64,000 nucleotides of DNA, taken from Marinilongibacter aquaticus. Its GTDB lineage: Bacteria; Bacteroidota; Bacteroidia; Cytophagales; Spirosomataceae. The notes under the pieces were generated by a model. It saw only the letters and a program-made list of their open reading frames with translations. It ran no database searches and was not told the origin of the DNA. Positions within the stretch are counted from its first letter, which is position 1. Every line of letters begins with the position of its first letter. The DNA lies in contig NZ_CP083757.1 in assembly GCF_020149935.1 (NCBI RefSeq), positions 372,001-436,000 of the forward strand. The letters run 5' to 3'. The position numbers were made by a program, and so were the translations under genes. Positions 40,387 to 49,348 of the stretch are shown one piece after another.

Positions 40387-42288
40387 TTAAAGCTTCGTTT
40401 TATAAATTTCCAAATTGTTGCAGTTGTCCCAAACCTTGAGCTCAACTTCGCCTTTAAACGGCGTATTGTCTAGTTTTTCGGACCACAACAGTCCATTTTT
40501 GTATTCATACTCCATCAAAACCCATTGGCCATTCACCCGGCATTCAAAGGCTTTGATTCCGGAGAGAGCATCGTCAATTCTGAAAATCAAATTGTTTGCA
40601 TTTGCCGATCTCAACTGTACCGTTGGATTTTTGCTGTCTCTCAATACCTTGTATTTTCCAAACTCTTTGGGGCGAAAAAGAATACGCTGGCCATCCCATT
40701 GCCCTCCCACGTACTTCGGTTTTCTTCCGCCAATCAAATACACTTTGTCTTTTTCTTCGTCGATATCCGATAGGCTTGTTTGCCATTTTACATCAAACCG
40801 TCCGCGTAAGGGTAAAATATCTTCGTGCAAATGCAAGATTTGGCCTTCGTCTTTGGCTTCGATAAAAATTTTGGAATACAACTCTTTTCCAAAATCCACC
40901 TCGAAAGTTGGCGATAGCAATGTAGGAATTTTGGGGCTTACCCAATGGCTTACAGGCAAAGGGTACTTTTGGCCATCGTACTCGTAATGTGTGAAAAAGT
41001 CTTCGTTTAGATCGATCAAAAAAGTTTGCTCTACGGCATTTTCGTAAGCGGCTTTAATTTCCTTTCGGCGATTGTTCTCCAACAAGAATACGGGTTTTGA
41101 TGATTTCCGTACGGTCAACTTTATTATAGATTCATACAGTTCCGCATCATTTTTTTGTCGGCTCTGCAAACTGTTTGGCACAGTTCCGTTTGTTTCGGAC
41201 AAGGCCTCGAGGCTAAAATCCAATGTTCTCCAATTGTCGAAAGGGTCGTTCAGTTTCGCAATAATTTCATTATTTCCATTTTCTGCGAAATGAAAAATGC
41301 CCAAATTATTGTCGTAATCGTAGAAGTCAAGCGTATTTCCAAGTTCGAAATAGCCTTTGTGCAATTTGTCGTTTTTCTCGACCATGCGTTTATAGTCCGT
41401 ATGCACATTCAGGTCTATCTTGTTGTTGAAAGGCATGGGTTTCAGGCGGTAATTGAAAGTTGATACACCATTTCGCGAAACCAAAAGCTCTTTGATGCCC
41501 AGTTTGAAAGGGGAGGTTTCGGCTTTATCGTAGGCATACATTTCTATACCAATATCGCCCCAGACTTTAATTTTCTGATTGATGTGATACACCCCGCGGC
41601 TGTCGAGTACGACAGGAAAATCGAAAATACCAAACTGCCCATTAATACGGGCTTCTTTTGAAAGGCATTTCAGGGTAATGTATTCTATCGTAGGTGCTCG
41701 GTTGTCTTTGATTTCTGAAAAACCAAACAAAGCCGGATCGAGTGTTCTTTCTTGGGCGTCGCGAATTTCGAAATGCAGGTGTGGTCCGCCGCTTCCTCCT
41801 GTATTTCCAGAAAGAGCTATCAGCTCACCTTTTTTCACTGGAATTTCATCGGGGCCCAATTCCAAATCCAATCGCCAAGTCTCTTGGGCGTACTGTTCGG
41901 CCGTCAACCTTTCTTTGATGCGTTTGGAATATTCTTTCAAGTGGCCATATACGGTGGTGAGGCCGTTTGGATGCGTAATGTAAAGAGCGTTTCCGTATCC
42001 ACCGATATCCACTCGAATTCGGGATACATAGCCGTCTGCTGCAGAATAAATGCTTTTGCCTTCTACTCCGCCTGTACGAATGTCCAATCCTGCATGGAAG
42101 TGATTGACACGAATATCACCGAAAGAGCCCGAAAGCGAGGTGGTGCGTCCCGGGTTCAAGGGAAATGCGAAATAGCCTTTTTCGTAGCTAATTTCTTTTG
42201 GAGCTGCATGCTCGGGTTTGGGTTCAGGAAGTTTGTCGTGTGCAAAAAAGTGGGATAAAAGAAAGAGTAGGGGCGTTATCAGAATCAC
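40387..42288 (-). CDS. Exported M23-family metallopeptidase (LytM type) with large C-terminal region
   Basis: A probable peptidoglycan endopeptidase, or a LytM-fold protein acting in the envelope, 633 residues. An N-terminal hydrophobic segment (MILITPLLFLLSHFFA) serves as signal. Zinc-site residues are complete: H65 and D69 in NHFHAGLDIRTG, and the H170-x-H172 pair in GPHLHFEIRD, so it should be active. The remaining 450 residues look like repeated beta-sandwich domains found in Bacteroidota homologs. It ends one base before the peroxiredoxin start and follows the FAH gene by 3 bp. Confidence 0.88.
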   Translation of the reverse strand: MILITPLLFLLSHFFAHDKLPEPKPEHAAPKEISYEKGYFAFPLNPGRTTSLSGSFGDIRVNHFHAGLDIRTGGVEGKSIYSAADGYVSRIRVDIGGYGNALYITHPNGLTTVYGHLKEYSKRIKERLTAEQYAQETWRLDLELGPDEIPVKKGELIALSGNTGGSGGPHLHFEIRDAQERTLDPALFGFSEIKDNRAPTIEYITLKCLSKEARINGQFGIFDFPVVLDSRGVYHINQKIKVWGDIGIEMYAYDKAETSPFKLGIKELLVSRNGVSTFNYRLKPMPFNNKIDLNVHTDYKRMVEKNDKLHKGYFELGNTLDFYDYDNNLGIFHFAENGNNEIIAKLNDPFDNWRTLDFSLEALSETNGTVPNSLQSRQKNDAELYESIIKLTVRKSSKPVFLLENNRRKEIKAAYENAVEQTFLIDLNEDFFTHYEYDGQKYPLPVSHWVSPKIPTLLSPTFEVDFGKELYSKIFIEAKDEGQILHLHEDILPLRGRFDVKWQTSLSDIDEEKDKVYLIGGRKPKYVGGQWDGQRILFRPKEFGKYKVLRDSKNPTVQLRSANANNLIFRIDDALSGIKAFECRVNGQWVLMEYEYKNGLLWSEKLDNTPFKGEVELKVWDNCNNLEIYKTKL

Positions 42289-42291
42289 GTG

Positions 42292-42900
42292 TTATTTAAT
42301 CTCAAAGTCTAACATTGTTTTACCTTCCAAACGGGCGGTAAGGCGGTCGCCCACCTGTACTTCTGCAACACCAGCTGGGGTACCAGTAAAGATCAGGTCG
42401 CCCGTTTTCAATGTAAAATACTGCGAAACAAAGCTAATTATTGTGTCGAAAGAGTAAATCATTCGGTTGGTGTTGCCTTTCTGACGCAACTCGCCGTTCA
42501 CATCCAATTCAAAATTCAAATCTTGCAATGTGTACTCTTCTTTGTGCACAAATTCGGAAATGGGGGCCGATCCGTTGAAACCTTTGGCCAGATCCCACGG
42601 CAATCCTTTTTTCTTCAATTCAGATTGTACATCGCGAGCGGTAAAGTCGATTCCCAAACCAATTTCTTGATAATATTTATGGGCGAATTTTTCCTCGATA
42701 TTTTTGCCCATTTTCGAGATCTTCAGCACTACCTCCAATTCGTGGTGGATAGAATTCGAAAAACTTGGGTAATAAAAGGGTTCGTTATGACGTAATATTG
42801 CTGTTTCGGGTTTGGTGAAAATTACCGGAGCTGTGGGCACTTCATTTTTCAATTCCTCAATATGGGCCGCGTAGTTCCGACCGACTGCGATTATTTTCAT
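42292..42900 (-). CDS. FAH-family hydrolase, FAHD1/YcgM-like (acylpyruvate hydrolase or oxaloacetate decarboxylase)
   Basis: A compact single-domain fumarylacetoacetate hydrolase family member of 202 residues, cytoplasmic. The conserved metal site is visible in HHELEVVLKISKMGKNI (the E-x-E triad pattern) and DFTARDVQ, with GDLIFTGTPAGVAEVQVGD near the C-terminus. Typical homologs hydrolyse acylpyruvates or decarboxylate oxaloacetate. It differs from the lipoprotein FAH-like protein at 25480, which has a distinct hydratase-type sequence. A perfect -7 box lies upstream. Confidence 0.9.
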   Translation of the reverse strand: MKIIAVGRNYAAHIEELKNEVPTAPVIFTKPETAILRHNEPFYYPSFSNSIHHELEVVLKISKMGKNIEEKFAHKYYQEIGLGIDFTARDVQSELKKKGLPWDLAKGFNGSAPISEFVHKEEYTLQDLNFELDVNGELRQKGNTNRMIYSFDTIISFVSQYFTLKTGDLIFTGTPAGVAEVQVGDRLTARLEGKTMLDFEIK

Positions 42901-42928
42901 TCCTAATCGTTTTCTTAATAGATTTTTG

Positions 42929-42936
42929 CAAATTTA
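42929..42936 (-). promoter_or_regulatory. -7 promoter element of the FAH/M23/Bcp unit
   Basis: On the minus strand this reads TAAATTTG, a perfect TAnnTTTG, 28 bp before the FAH-family start codon. It probably drives the FAH, M23 and peroxiredoxin genes together. The -33 element is unclear. Confidence 0.5.
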
Positions 42937-42996
42937 CCGATTGAACAAAGAACAGAAACTAAAAACTTGGTTTATTTCAAAATTAATTCTATCACA

Positions 42997-43845
42997 ATGA
43001 AACACTTAAAAGTTTTTGTCGCGGTGACAATCTCACTCGGCTTCATAATTTTATCCTGCCAACGCGTTCCACTCACAAACAGAAAACAATTTGTCGGCTT
43101 GGTCTCTTCAGGCGAAATGATGAAAATGAGTTTTGCCCAATACGATGGATTTATGGACACCTCAAAGGTCGTTTCGACCAGCAACAGCAAGTACGGTAAA
43201 GATGCTCAAATGGTAGCTCGAGTAGGCGGCCGTATCAAAAAAGCTGTGGAAGATTACCTCATTCAAAACAATTACAGTGAAGTGATCGACGGTTACAAAT
43301 GGGAGTTCAAAACTGTGCAAAGCAATGAATTGAATGCTTGGTGTATGCCCGGTGGAAAAGTTTGTTTTTATACGGGTATTATTCCAGTATGCAAAGACGA
43401 AGCGGGTATTGCCGTGGTAATGGGCCACGAAATTGCCCATGCGATTGCAGAACACGGAAGGGAAAGGATGAGCCATGCTCTGGCTGCTCAGGGCGTAACC
43501 CAAGTGGGTGCTGTGGCGGCAGGTGTGGCCACAAACAACCAGCAGATCATGAACCTTGCCGGACAGATTTTGGGCGTGGGCACGCAAGTGGGCGGGGTAT
43601 TGCCGAATAGCCGAAAACAAGAAGCCGAGGCCGACAAGATGGGTTTGATTTTTATGGCTATGGCCGGCTATAATCCAAATGCCGGCGTAGAGTTTTGGCA
43701 AAGAATGGCCGATGCCAGCAAAAATGCTCAGAAACCGCCTCAAATTCTTTCGACTCACCCAACGGATGAGTTCAGGATTGAACAAATGCAAAAATTGATG
43801 CCCCAGGCCATGAAATATTATAATGCCTACGGCGGTCAGAATTAA
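42997..43845 (+). CDS. M48-family metalloprotease lipoprotein
   Basis: A zinc protease of the LoiP/BepA-like group, 282 residues from MKHLKVFVAV at 42997. The lipoprotein signal has Cys21 (FIILSCQ). The catalytic motif HEIAH is at 144-148 (GHEIAHAIAEHGRERMSH) with the third ligand in KQEAEADKMG. It probably degrades misfolded outer-membrane or periplasmic proteins. It is monocistronic and divergent from the FAH gene. Confidence 0.93.
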   Translation: MKHLKVFVAVTISLGFIILSCQRVPLTNRKQFVGLVSSGEMMKMSFAQYDGFMDTSKVVSTSNSKYGKDAQMVARVGGRIKKAVEDYLIQNNYSEVIDGYKWEFKTVQSNELNAWCMPGGKVCFYTGIIPVCKDEAGIAVVMGHEIAHAIAEHGRERMSHALAAQGVTQVGAVAAGVATNNQQIMNLAGQILGVGTQVGGVLPNSRKQEAEADKMGLIFMAMAGYNPNAGVEFWQRMADASKNAQKPPQILSTHPTDEFRIEQMQKLMPQAMKYYNAYGGQN

Positions 43846-43873
43846 TAGACCGAAAACGTATCTATGAATTATA

Positions 43874-43900
43874 GTAAAGGGCTCGAAAAGAGCCCTTTAC
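43874..43900 (+). terminator. Terminator of M48 protease gene
   Basis: A perfect 11-bp stem (GTAAAGGGCTC / GAGCCCTTTAC) with a 5-nt loop and six T after it on the plus strand. It lies 28 bp after the protease stop and just before the convergent MscS gene. Confidence 0.93.
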
Positions 43901-43904
43901 TTTT

Positions 43905-44750
43905 TTAAAACTTCCCGCTTTTCAAATGCAGGTCGCGTTGCGGGAAAGGAATTTCAATATCGTTTTCCTTGAATTTTTTCACGATCATAAAACGCAGTTC
44001 GCTTTTTGTATTTTCGATCTGGAAACCGTTTCGACTCCAAAAAAGCAGTTGGAAATCCAGCGAACTGTCGCCGAAATTGATGAGACGCACAATGGGTTGA
44101 TGCGAACTCGTAATAATTACCTGTGGATGCTCTTCGGCACAAAGTTTCAGAAGGTCTGATACTTTCTCGGGGTCGGTACCGTAAGCCACGCCCACTTTTA
44201 CATCAAAACGGGTAATGCTGGCGTTGTGGCTCCAGTTGATCACATTTTCGACAATAAAACGGTGATTGGGTACTATGATTACAATGCCGTCGCGAGAGAC
44301 AATCTCACTGGTACGCAGATTGATTTTCCGCACTTTCCCAATGATCCCGTCCACTTCCATGATATCGCCAATCTTTACACTGCCTTCGACCAAAAGGAAA
44401 ATCCCGGATACGATATCCGAAAAAATCTGCTGCAAGCCCAAGCCCAATCCGACCAAAAGGGCAGCCGAACCGGCCATTAGCCAAGTGAGGTCTATTCCCG
44501 AAACCCTTAGGCTCATTACAATGGCAGCAACCCAAACAAAATATTTGAAAAGCAGAGTAAAACTTTGCTTGTTCCGTTCTCCGATTTTATTGCTTTTGAC
44601 CAAACGGCCCATTGTCGCCGCAAAAAAAGAAATGGCCAAACGGGCCAAAATCAAGATGACCGCAATACTGAATATATCGACGACCTCCAGACTGAATTTA
44701 TCGTTGATGTAAATTAGTCTGTAATCCATTATTTCCTGAAAGCGATCCAT
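43905..44750 (-). CDS. MscS-family mechanosensitive channel
   Basis: A small-conductance mechanosensitive channel for release of osmolytes on hypo-osmotic shock, 281 residues. Membrane helices occupy about 20-115. The pore-lining helix and following beta domain show GSAALLVGLGLGLQQIFSDIVSGIFLLVEGSVKIGDIMEVDGIIGKV with the expected Gly/Ala-rich helix. It is near the length of classical MscS. Its start shares one base with the stop of the DUF389 gene (TAATG), so the two are translationally coupled. Confidence 0.93.
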   Translation of the reverse strand: MDRFQEIMDYRLIYINDKFSLEVVDIFSIAVILILARLAISFFAATMGRLVKSNKIGERNKQSFTLLFKYFVWVAAIVMSLRVSGIDLTWLMAGSAALLVGLGLGLQQIFSDIVSGIFLLVEGSVKIGDIMEVDGIIGKVRKINLRTSEIVSRDGIVIIVPNHRFIVENVINWSHNASITRFDVKVGVAYGTDPEKVSDLLKLCAEEHPQVIITSSHQPIVRLINFGDSSLDFQLLFWSRNGFQIENTKSELRFMIVKKFKENDIEIPFPQRDLHLKSGKF

Positions 44751-46096
44751 TATTCTTGTACGATTCTTATGTCTTTTGATTTAAGCCTCACTTCCAACCA
44801 ATCTTGAAGCGTTTTTAATCTTTTACCCCGAATGGCCTGTCGGGTATCCAAATACACCATGGTCACGGTGTCTACTTTTCCTTTTTTCAGGTGTACGCGG
44901 GTTTTTCCAAACGCACTGCCCTCGATTTCGGGATATTGTATTGTCAACTCTTTTGCGACGTCGTCTTGCACGAGGTCCAGAGCGTGGTAATTGCTCAGTT
45001 CATTTTCCAAAAGGGCGATCTTCTCGTCTTTGTTTTTGATCACATCCTCGTTTTTGCGGTAGAGTTCTTCGATTATCCCTGCCCGCATGGCTTCCACACT
45101 GGGCACATTCAAGTTCTGTTTATTTTGACGGATAATCAAATCAGCTCCATCCAAGTTGTAATCTTTAAGCTCAGAATTCAAGCGGTAGATTTCACTTTCT
45201 GGAAGCTCCGATCCAAAGAGAAAAACTTCTATGCGGTTTTCGTTGGGTTCGATATCTTGTTCAATTACGCGGGTATCGGGATGCGTGAATTCTTCCGTAA
45301 TGAACTGTATCGCGTTTCTTCTGAAAAAGCTTCTTTTTACAATATCGTAACCGAGATACAAGCTCGGTATGATGGTCACCACGGCCACAATGGCCACATA
45401 GGCCTTCATTTTACGCTGTTGAGCCATATCCACCCATTTTTTCGAGGGAATACGCATAAAGCGAATAATGAGCATGCTGGCCACACTGATGAACACGCTA
45501 TTGATGAAAAACAAATAGAAGGCACCCAAAAAATAATGCCAGTTGAGCGTGGCAATGCCGTAACCCGCCGTACAGAGTGGCGGCATGAGTGCGGTGGCAA
45601 TGGCTACTCCGGGAATCGCATTTCCTTTGTCTTTTCGGGTTACGGCGACAATACCTGCAAGTCCACCAAAAAAGGCAATGAAAACATCCCAAATGGCCGG
45701 GGTTGTTCTGGAAAGTAGCTCAGACTGGGCATCGCTAATCGGGGTAAGGGCAAAGTAAATTGCCGAAGCCAAAATGGAAATGACCATAGCCGAAACCAAG
45801 CTTCGAAATGATTTCTTGATCAAAGGGAAATCGTATATACCCACGCCCAAGCCAATACCCATAATTGGACCCATAAGCGGGGAGATAAGCATGGCACCGA
45901 TGACCACCGCTGTGGAGTTCATGTTGAGGCCCACGCTGGCCACCAAAATGGCAAAGATGAGAATCCAAAGGTTTGTGCCTCTAAATTCTACGCCCTTTTC
46001 AATGTTCTCGATAATTTCGTTGTAGGAAGCACGGTCGCTGTGCAAGTCGAGCAATCGACTGAGAAAATCCTTAAGTTCTTTCCAGACCTGATTCAT
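44750..46096 (-). CDS. DUF389 membrane protein (TIGR00341-like)
   Basis: A 448-residue inner-membrane protein of unknown function. The N-terminal half has about six membrane helices with the DUF389 core GMLLISPLMGPIMGIGLG-like segment (AMLISPLMGPIMGIGLGVGI) and GVAIATALMPPLCTAGYGIA. The C-terminal half is a soluble, partly coiled domain (EDVIKNKDEKIALLENELSNY). Coupling to an MscS-type channel gene suggests an osmotic or envelope-tension role, which is context only. Confidence 0.85.
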   Translation of the reverse strand: MNQVWKELKDFLSRLLDLHSDRASYNEIIENIEKGVEFRGTNLWILIFAILVASVGLNMNSTAVVIGAMLISPLMGPIMGIGLGVGIYDFPLIKKSFRSLVSAMVISILASAIYFALTPISDAQSELLSRTTPAIWDVFIAFFGGLAGIVAVTRKDKGNAIPGVAIATALMPPLCTAGYGIATLNWHYFLGAFYLFFINSVFISVASMLIIRFMRIPSKKWVDMAQQRKMKAYVAIVAVVTIIPSLYLGYDIVKRSFFRRNAIQFITEEFTHPDTRVIEQDIEPNENRIEVFLFGSELPESEIYRLNSELKDYNLDGADLIIRQNKQNLNVPSVEAMRAGIIEELYRKNEDVIKNKDEKIALLENELSNYHALDLVQDDVAKELTIQYPEIEGSAFGKTRVHLKKGKVDTVTMVYLDTRQAIRGKRLKTLQDWLEVRLKSKDIRIVQE

Positions 46097-46114
46097 AAAT
46101 GTGCATAAAAAAAC

Positions 46115-46137
46115 TCCGTGATACGTTCACGGAGTCA
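46115..46137 (-). terminator. Terminator of sucC
   Basis: A perfect 9-bp stem (ACTCCGTGA / TCACGGAGT) with a 5-nt loop, followed by at least six T on the minus strand. It lies 30 bp after the sucC stop and just before the DUF389 start. Confidence 0.9.
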
Positions 46138-46166
46138 TAATGTAGTAAAAATATGAATTAACACAA

Positions 46167-47378
46167 TTACTTCAATACACTTTGCACCAATTCTGCTGCT
46201 TCTTTTAGTTTAACGGCAGACGATACTTTCAAGCCAGAATCGTTGATGATTTTCGCACCTTCTTCAGCATTGGTACCTTGCAATCTCACTACAATCGGTA
46301 CTGGAATTTCGCCGATAGATTTGTAAGCTTCTACAATACCGTTGGCCACGCGGTCGCAACGCACGATTCCACCAAATATGTTCACGAAAATGGCTTTTAC
46401 GTTCGGATCTTTCAAGATGATTCTGAAACCCGCTTCTACAGTAGTGGCGTTGGCTCCACCCCCTACATCCAAGAAGTTTGCAGGCTCACCACCGTAAAGT
46501 TTGATGATATCCATAGTGGCCATCGCCAAACCGGCACCGTTTACCATACAACCTACGTTTCCATCCAATTTCACGTAGTTCAAATCACTTTCAGAAGCTT
46601 CTACTTCCATAGGGTCTTCTTCCGATTTGTCGCGTAGTTCAGCAATATCCGGATGACGGAACAAAGCGTTGTCGTCCAAGTTTACTTTGGCATCGACAGC
46701 CAAAATTTTGTCGTCCGATGTTTTCAAAACCGGGTTGATCTCAAACATGGAAGAGTCTGTCGCTTCATATGCTTTGTAAAGGGCGAAAATGAATTTCACC
46801 ATTTCTTTGTTTGCTTGTCCGCTCAAGCCCAATTTATTGGCCACTTTGCGAGCTTGGAAAGCCTGCAAGCCCACTTTTGGGTCGATCCATTCTTTGATGA
46901 TTTTTTCCGGAGAATTTTCGGCCACATCTTCGATGTCCATTCCCCCTTCGGTAGAAGCCATAATTACATTGCAGGCTTTGGCTCTATCGAGCAAAATCGA
47001 CATGTAATATTCTTTTGGCTCGCTGTCGCCAGGGTAATATGCATCTTCGGCGATCAAAATCTTATTCACTACTTTTCCTTCGGGACCTGTTTGGTGTGTA
47101 ACCAATACATTTTGCAACAAATTCGAAGCGATTTCTTTTACCTGATCGGCAGTTTTGGCCAATTGTACACCTCTTTGTTCGGTGCCTACAATTTTCCCTT
47201 TGCCGCGTCCACCCGCATGAATTTGAGATTTAACAACGGCGAAGTTGGAATCCGTCATCTTTGCAATTTCCTTGTACGCGGTGACTGCCTTTTCTGGTGA
47301 GTCAGCTACAATTCCGCGTTGAATCCGCACTCCATATTTGGCCAAAATTTCTTTGCCCTGGTATTCGTGAATGTTCAT
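46167..47378 (-). CDS. sucC: Succinyl-CoA synthetase (succinate-CoA ligase) beta subunit
   Basis: The beta subunit of the TCA-cycle enzyme forming succinate and ATP (or GTP) from succinyl-CoA, 403 residues. It starts MNIHEYQGKEILAKYGV, has the ATP-grasp domain with KSQIHAGGRGKGKIV and EDAYYPGDSEPKEYYMSIL, and the C-terminal ligase domain with NGAGLAMATMDIIKLYGGEPANFLDVGGGA. The alpha subunit gene is not next to it, as in many Bacteroidota. It is monocistronic with its own terminator. Confidence 0.96.
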   Translation of the reverse strand: MNIHEYQGKEILAKYGVRIQRGIVADSPEKAVTAYKEIAKMTDSNFAVVKSQIHAGGRGKGKIVGTEQRGVQLAKTADQVKEIASNLLQNVLVTHQTGPEGKVVNKILIAEDAYYPGDSEPKEYYMSILLDRAKACNVIMASTEGGMDIEDVAENSPEKIIKEWIDPKVGLQAFQARKVANKLGLSGQANKEMVKFIFALYKAYEATDSSMFEINPVLKTSDDKILAVDAKVNLDDNALFRHPDIAELRDKSEEDPMEVEASESDLNYVKLDGNVGCMVNGAGLAMATMDIIKLYGGEPANFLDVGGGANATTVEAGFRIILKDPNVKAIFVNIFGGIVRCDRVANGIVEAYKSIGEIPVPIVVRLQGTNAEEGAKIINDSGLKVSSAVKLKEAAELVQSVLK

Positions 47379-47543
47379 AGTTTATATCTCTGAAAATTGA
47401 AATTTCTAATGCGAGGCAAATTAGGCAATTAATTGTTGGCTTCACAAGAAAAAAGAGGCCGTAATTCGATTAAACACAGAATGGCTTGCATCTGGCTAAT
47501 GACGAAAGGCCGGCCTGTGCCCAGAAAATTGAATCGGAAAAGA

Positions 47544-48476
47544 TTAGGCTTCCTGCCAAAGCTTTTGAATAGCAGCCAGATCCTTTTTCATGGCCTCGAA
47601 AACCACGCTTTGATCCCCGTGAATTTGACGATGCCCGTGCTCGGCTCCGCCCAAAGCGTATTCCATGTGCAAACAGACCGGAACACGAATTTTGTACTGT
47701 TTCAGCAAAGCGAAATATTTTTTAAAGTCGATCATGCCTTCACCAATGGGTACGTTTTCCGTAACCCACTTTCCTTTTACTTTGGCCCATTTGAAATCTT
47801 TCAGCACAATGGTTCTGATATAGGGATGAATCAACCTCAGGCTGTTTGGCCAAGAAAGTCCGCCTTCGACCGTAGCGTGACGAATATCGAATTGTGAGCC
47901 GAAATGGTCGGGCAGGGCTGTTTCCAATATTTTCTTCACTTCCCAAATGGAAGAGCCGATAGCGGTGCCCGCATGATTTTGATAACAACCGACCAAATTC
48001 AAAGAACGGTTCAGTTCGCTCAAAGCCCTCACTTGTTTTTGGTAAAAAAGGAGACTTTCTTCCATGGTTTGGTCCGGATTGTATTCAAACCAATTGCACC
48101 GGTACGATTGTACACCGGCTTTCGACGCAGCTTGCAGCACCGCCAAATCTTCGGCTTTTTCTGCACTTTCTACCGCAGTGGTTATGAGCTTGCAGACCGA
48201 GCCTCCTTTGCGGATTTCTTCCACGGCTTCGGGCAGCTTTTCGGCTACATTTTCGGGTTCTACATGGCCATTCGGACGGACCGTTAAATCCACTCCAGCA
48301 AAGCCAAGTTCTGCTGCTTTTTCACCCACTGTGCGGTAGGGTAAAAATTGTAAATGTTTCGAGAAGATGTGCACTTCCAGTGCATCCACATTGGGCGAGC
48401 CTTCAGCAGTGAAATTCAAAAAAGGGAGTGTGGCCGCAGACATGGCCATTTTTTGAGTAAAAACGCGTCTTTTCAT
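47544..48476 (-). CDS. Exported sugar phosphate isomerase/epimerase-like TIM-barrel protein
   Basis: A xylose-isomerase-like TIM barrel (AP endonuclease 2 superfamily) of about 310 residues. The start MKRRVFTQKM at 48476 opens a Tat-like or Sec signal (hydrophobic AMSAATLPFLNF). The upstream 31 codons of the longer frame are not signal-like and are omitted. Barrel residues include GFAGVDLTVRPNGHVEPENV, NHAGTAIGSSIWE, DIRHATVEGG and the C-terminal HMEYALGGAEHGH. It is probably a periplasmic sugar or polyol isomerase/epimerase; the reaction is unknown. It stands alone between sucC and the divergent LolD-like gene. Confidence 0.78.
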   Translation of the reverse strand: MKRRVFTQKMAMSAATLPFLNFTAEGSPNVDALEVHIFSKHLQFLPYRTVGEKAAELGFAGVDLTVRPNGHVEPENVAEKLPEAVEEIRKGGSVCKLITTAVESAEKAEDLAVLQAASKAGVQSYRCNWFEYNPDQTMEESLLFYQKQVRALSELNRSLNLVGCYQNHAGTAIGSSIWEVKKILETALPDHFGSQFDIRHATVEGGLSWPNSLRLIHPYIRTIVLKDFKWAKVKGKWVTENVPIGEGMIDFKKYFALLKQYKIRVPVCLHMEYALGGAEHGHRQIHGDQSVVFEAMKKDLAAIQKLWQEA

Positions 48477-48690
48477 GAGTTTGATATAGTGTATTTCAAA
48501 GGTGATATGTCGCCTCGGGTTGTGAAAAAGTCCCTTCGGTTTCATTTCAAATAGGGTATGTACAATCAAATATAGGTCTTCTCCATCCGAAAGGCCTTAT
48601 TTGGTGCTTACAATTTTAAAATTGCTCACTTATCTTTCTTTGGGAGATTTCAAATAATTGTCATATTGCAAGGAAAACAAAATTGACCAG

Positions 48691-49347
48691 ATGCTAGTTG
48701 CGAAGGATATCCGTAGAAACTACGGAGAATTGCAGGTATTGAAAGGAATCGACTTGGAAATCAAGTCGGGCGAAGTGGTGGCCATTGTAGGGCCCTCGGG
48801 TGCAGGCAAAACGACACTTTTGCAGATTTTGGGCACCTTGGATAAAGCAGATGCCGGGCAGGTTCTTTTAAATGGCACCGAGTTGAACGGGCTTCCAGAT
48901 AAAGAATTGGTGAAAATAAGGAATGCTCAATTGGGCTTTGTTTTTCAGTTTCATAATTTGATGGCCGAATTGACGGCTTTGGAAAACGTGTGTCTTCCGG
49001 CTTGGATCGGACAAAAAGACGAAAAGGAAACCGAGCAAAAAGCCCGCAATCTTTTGCAACGTTTGGGCCTTGGCGAACGCATCGAGCACCTGCCCAGCGA
49101 AATGTCTGGTGGCGAACAGCAACGTGTGGCTGTGGCCAGGGCTTTGATCAATTCGCCCACAATCATTTTTGCCGATGAACCTACCGGGAATTTGGATACG
49201 CAAAACGCCGATGAGTTGCATCAACTTTTTTTCCAGATTCGAGATGAATTCAATTGTGCCTTTGTGTTGGTGACCCACAATAAAGAATTGGCCAACCTGG
49301 CCGACCGAACAATACGCATGAAAGATGGAAGAATAGAAGAAATTTAA
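48691..49347 (+). CDS. ABC transporter ATP-binding protein, LolD/MacB type
   Basis: A 218-residue ATPase of the LolD/FtsE/MacB group, from MLVAKDIRRNYGELQVLKG at 48691. A TTG 11 codons upstream is the alternative. Walker A is GPSGAGKTT, the signature MSGGEQQRVAVARAL, Walker B IIFADEPTGNLD. LolD releases lipoproteins from the inner membrane. Here no FtsX-fold permease gene is adjacent, so its partner is encoded elsewhere, and a general MacB-like role is possible. It is followed by the VUT transporter gene after 1 base. Confidence 0.88.
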   Translation: MLVAKDIRRNYGELQVLKGIDLEIKSGEVVAIVGPSGAGKTTLLQILGTLDKADAGQVLLNGTELNGLPDKELVKIRNAQLGFVFQFHNLMAELTALENVCLPAWIGQKDEKETEQKARNLLQRLGLGERIEHLPSEMSGGEQQRVAVARALINSPTIIFADEPTGNLDTQNADELHQLFFQIRDEFNCAFVLVTHNKELANLADRTIRMKDGRIEEI

Positions 49348-49348
49348 A

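Noticed and set aside
47466-47477. Half-site CGATTAAACA resembling the LacI-type operator
   Set aside because: Only one half matches, and it lies in the gap between sucC and the TIM-barrel gene, not at a sugar-locus promoter.
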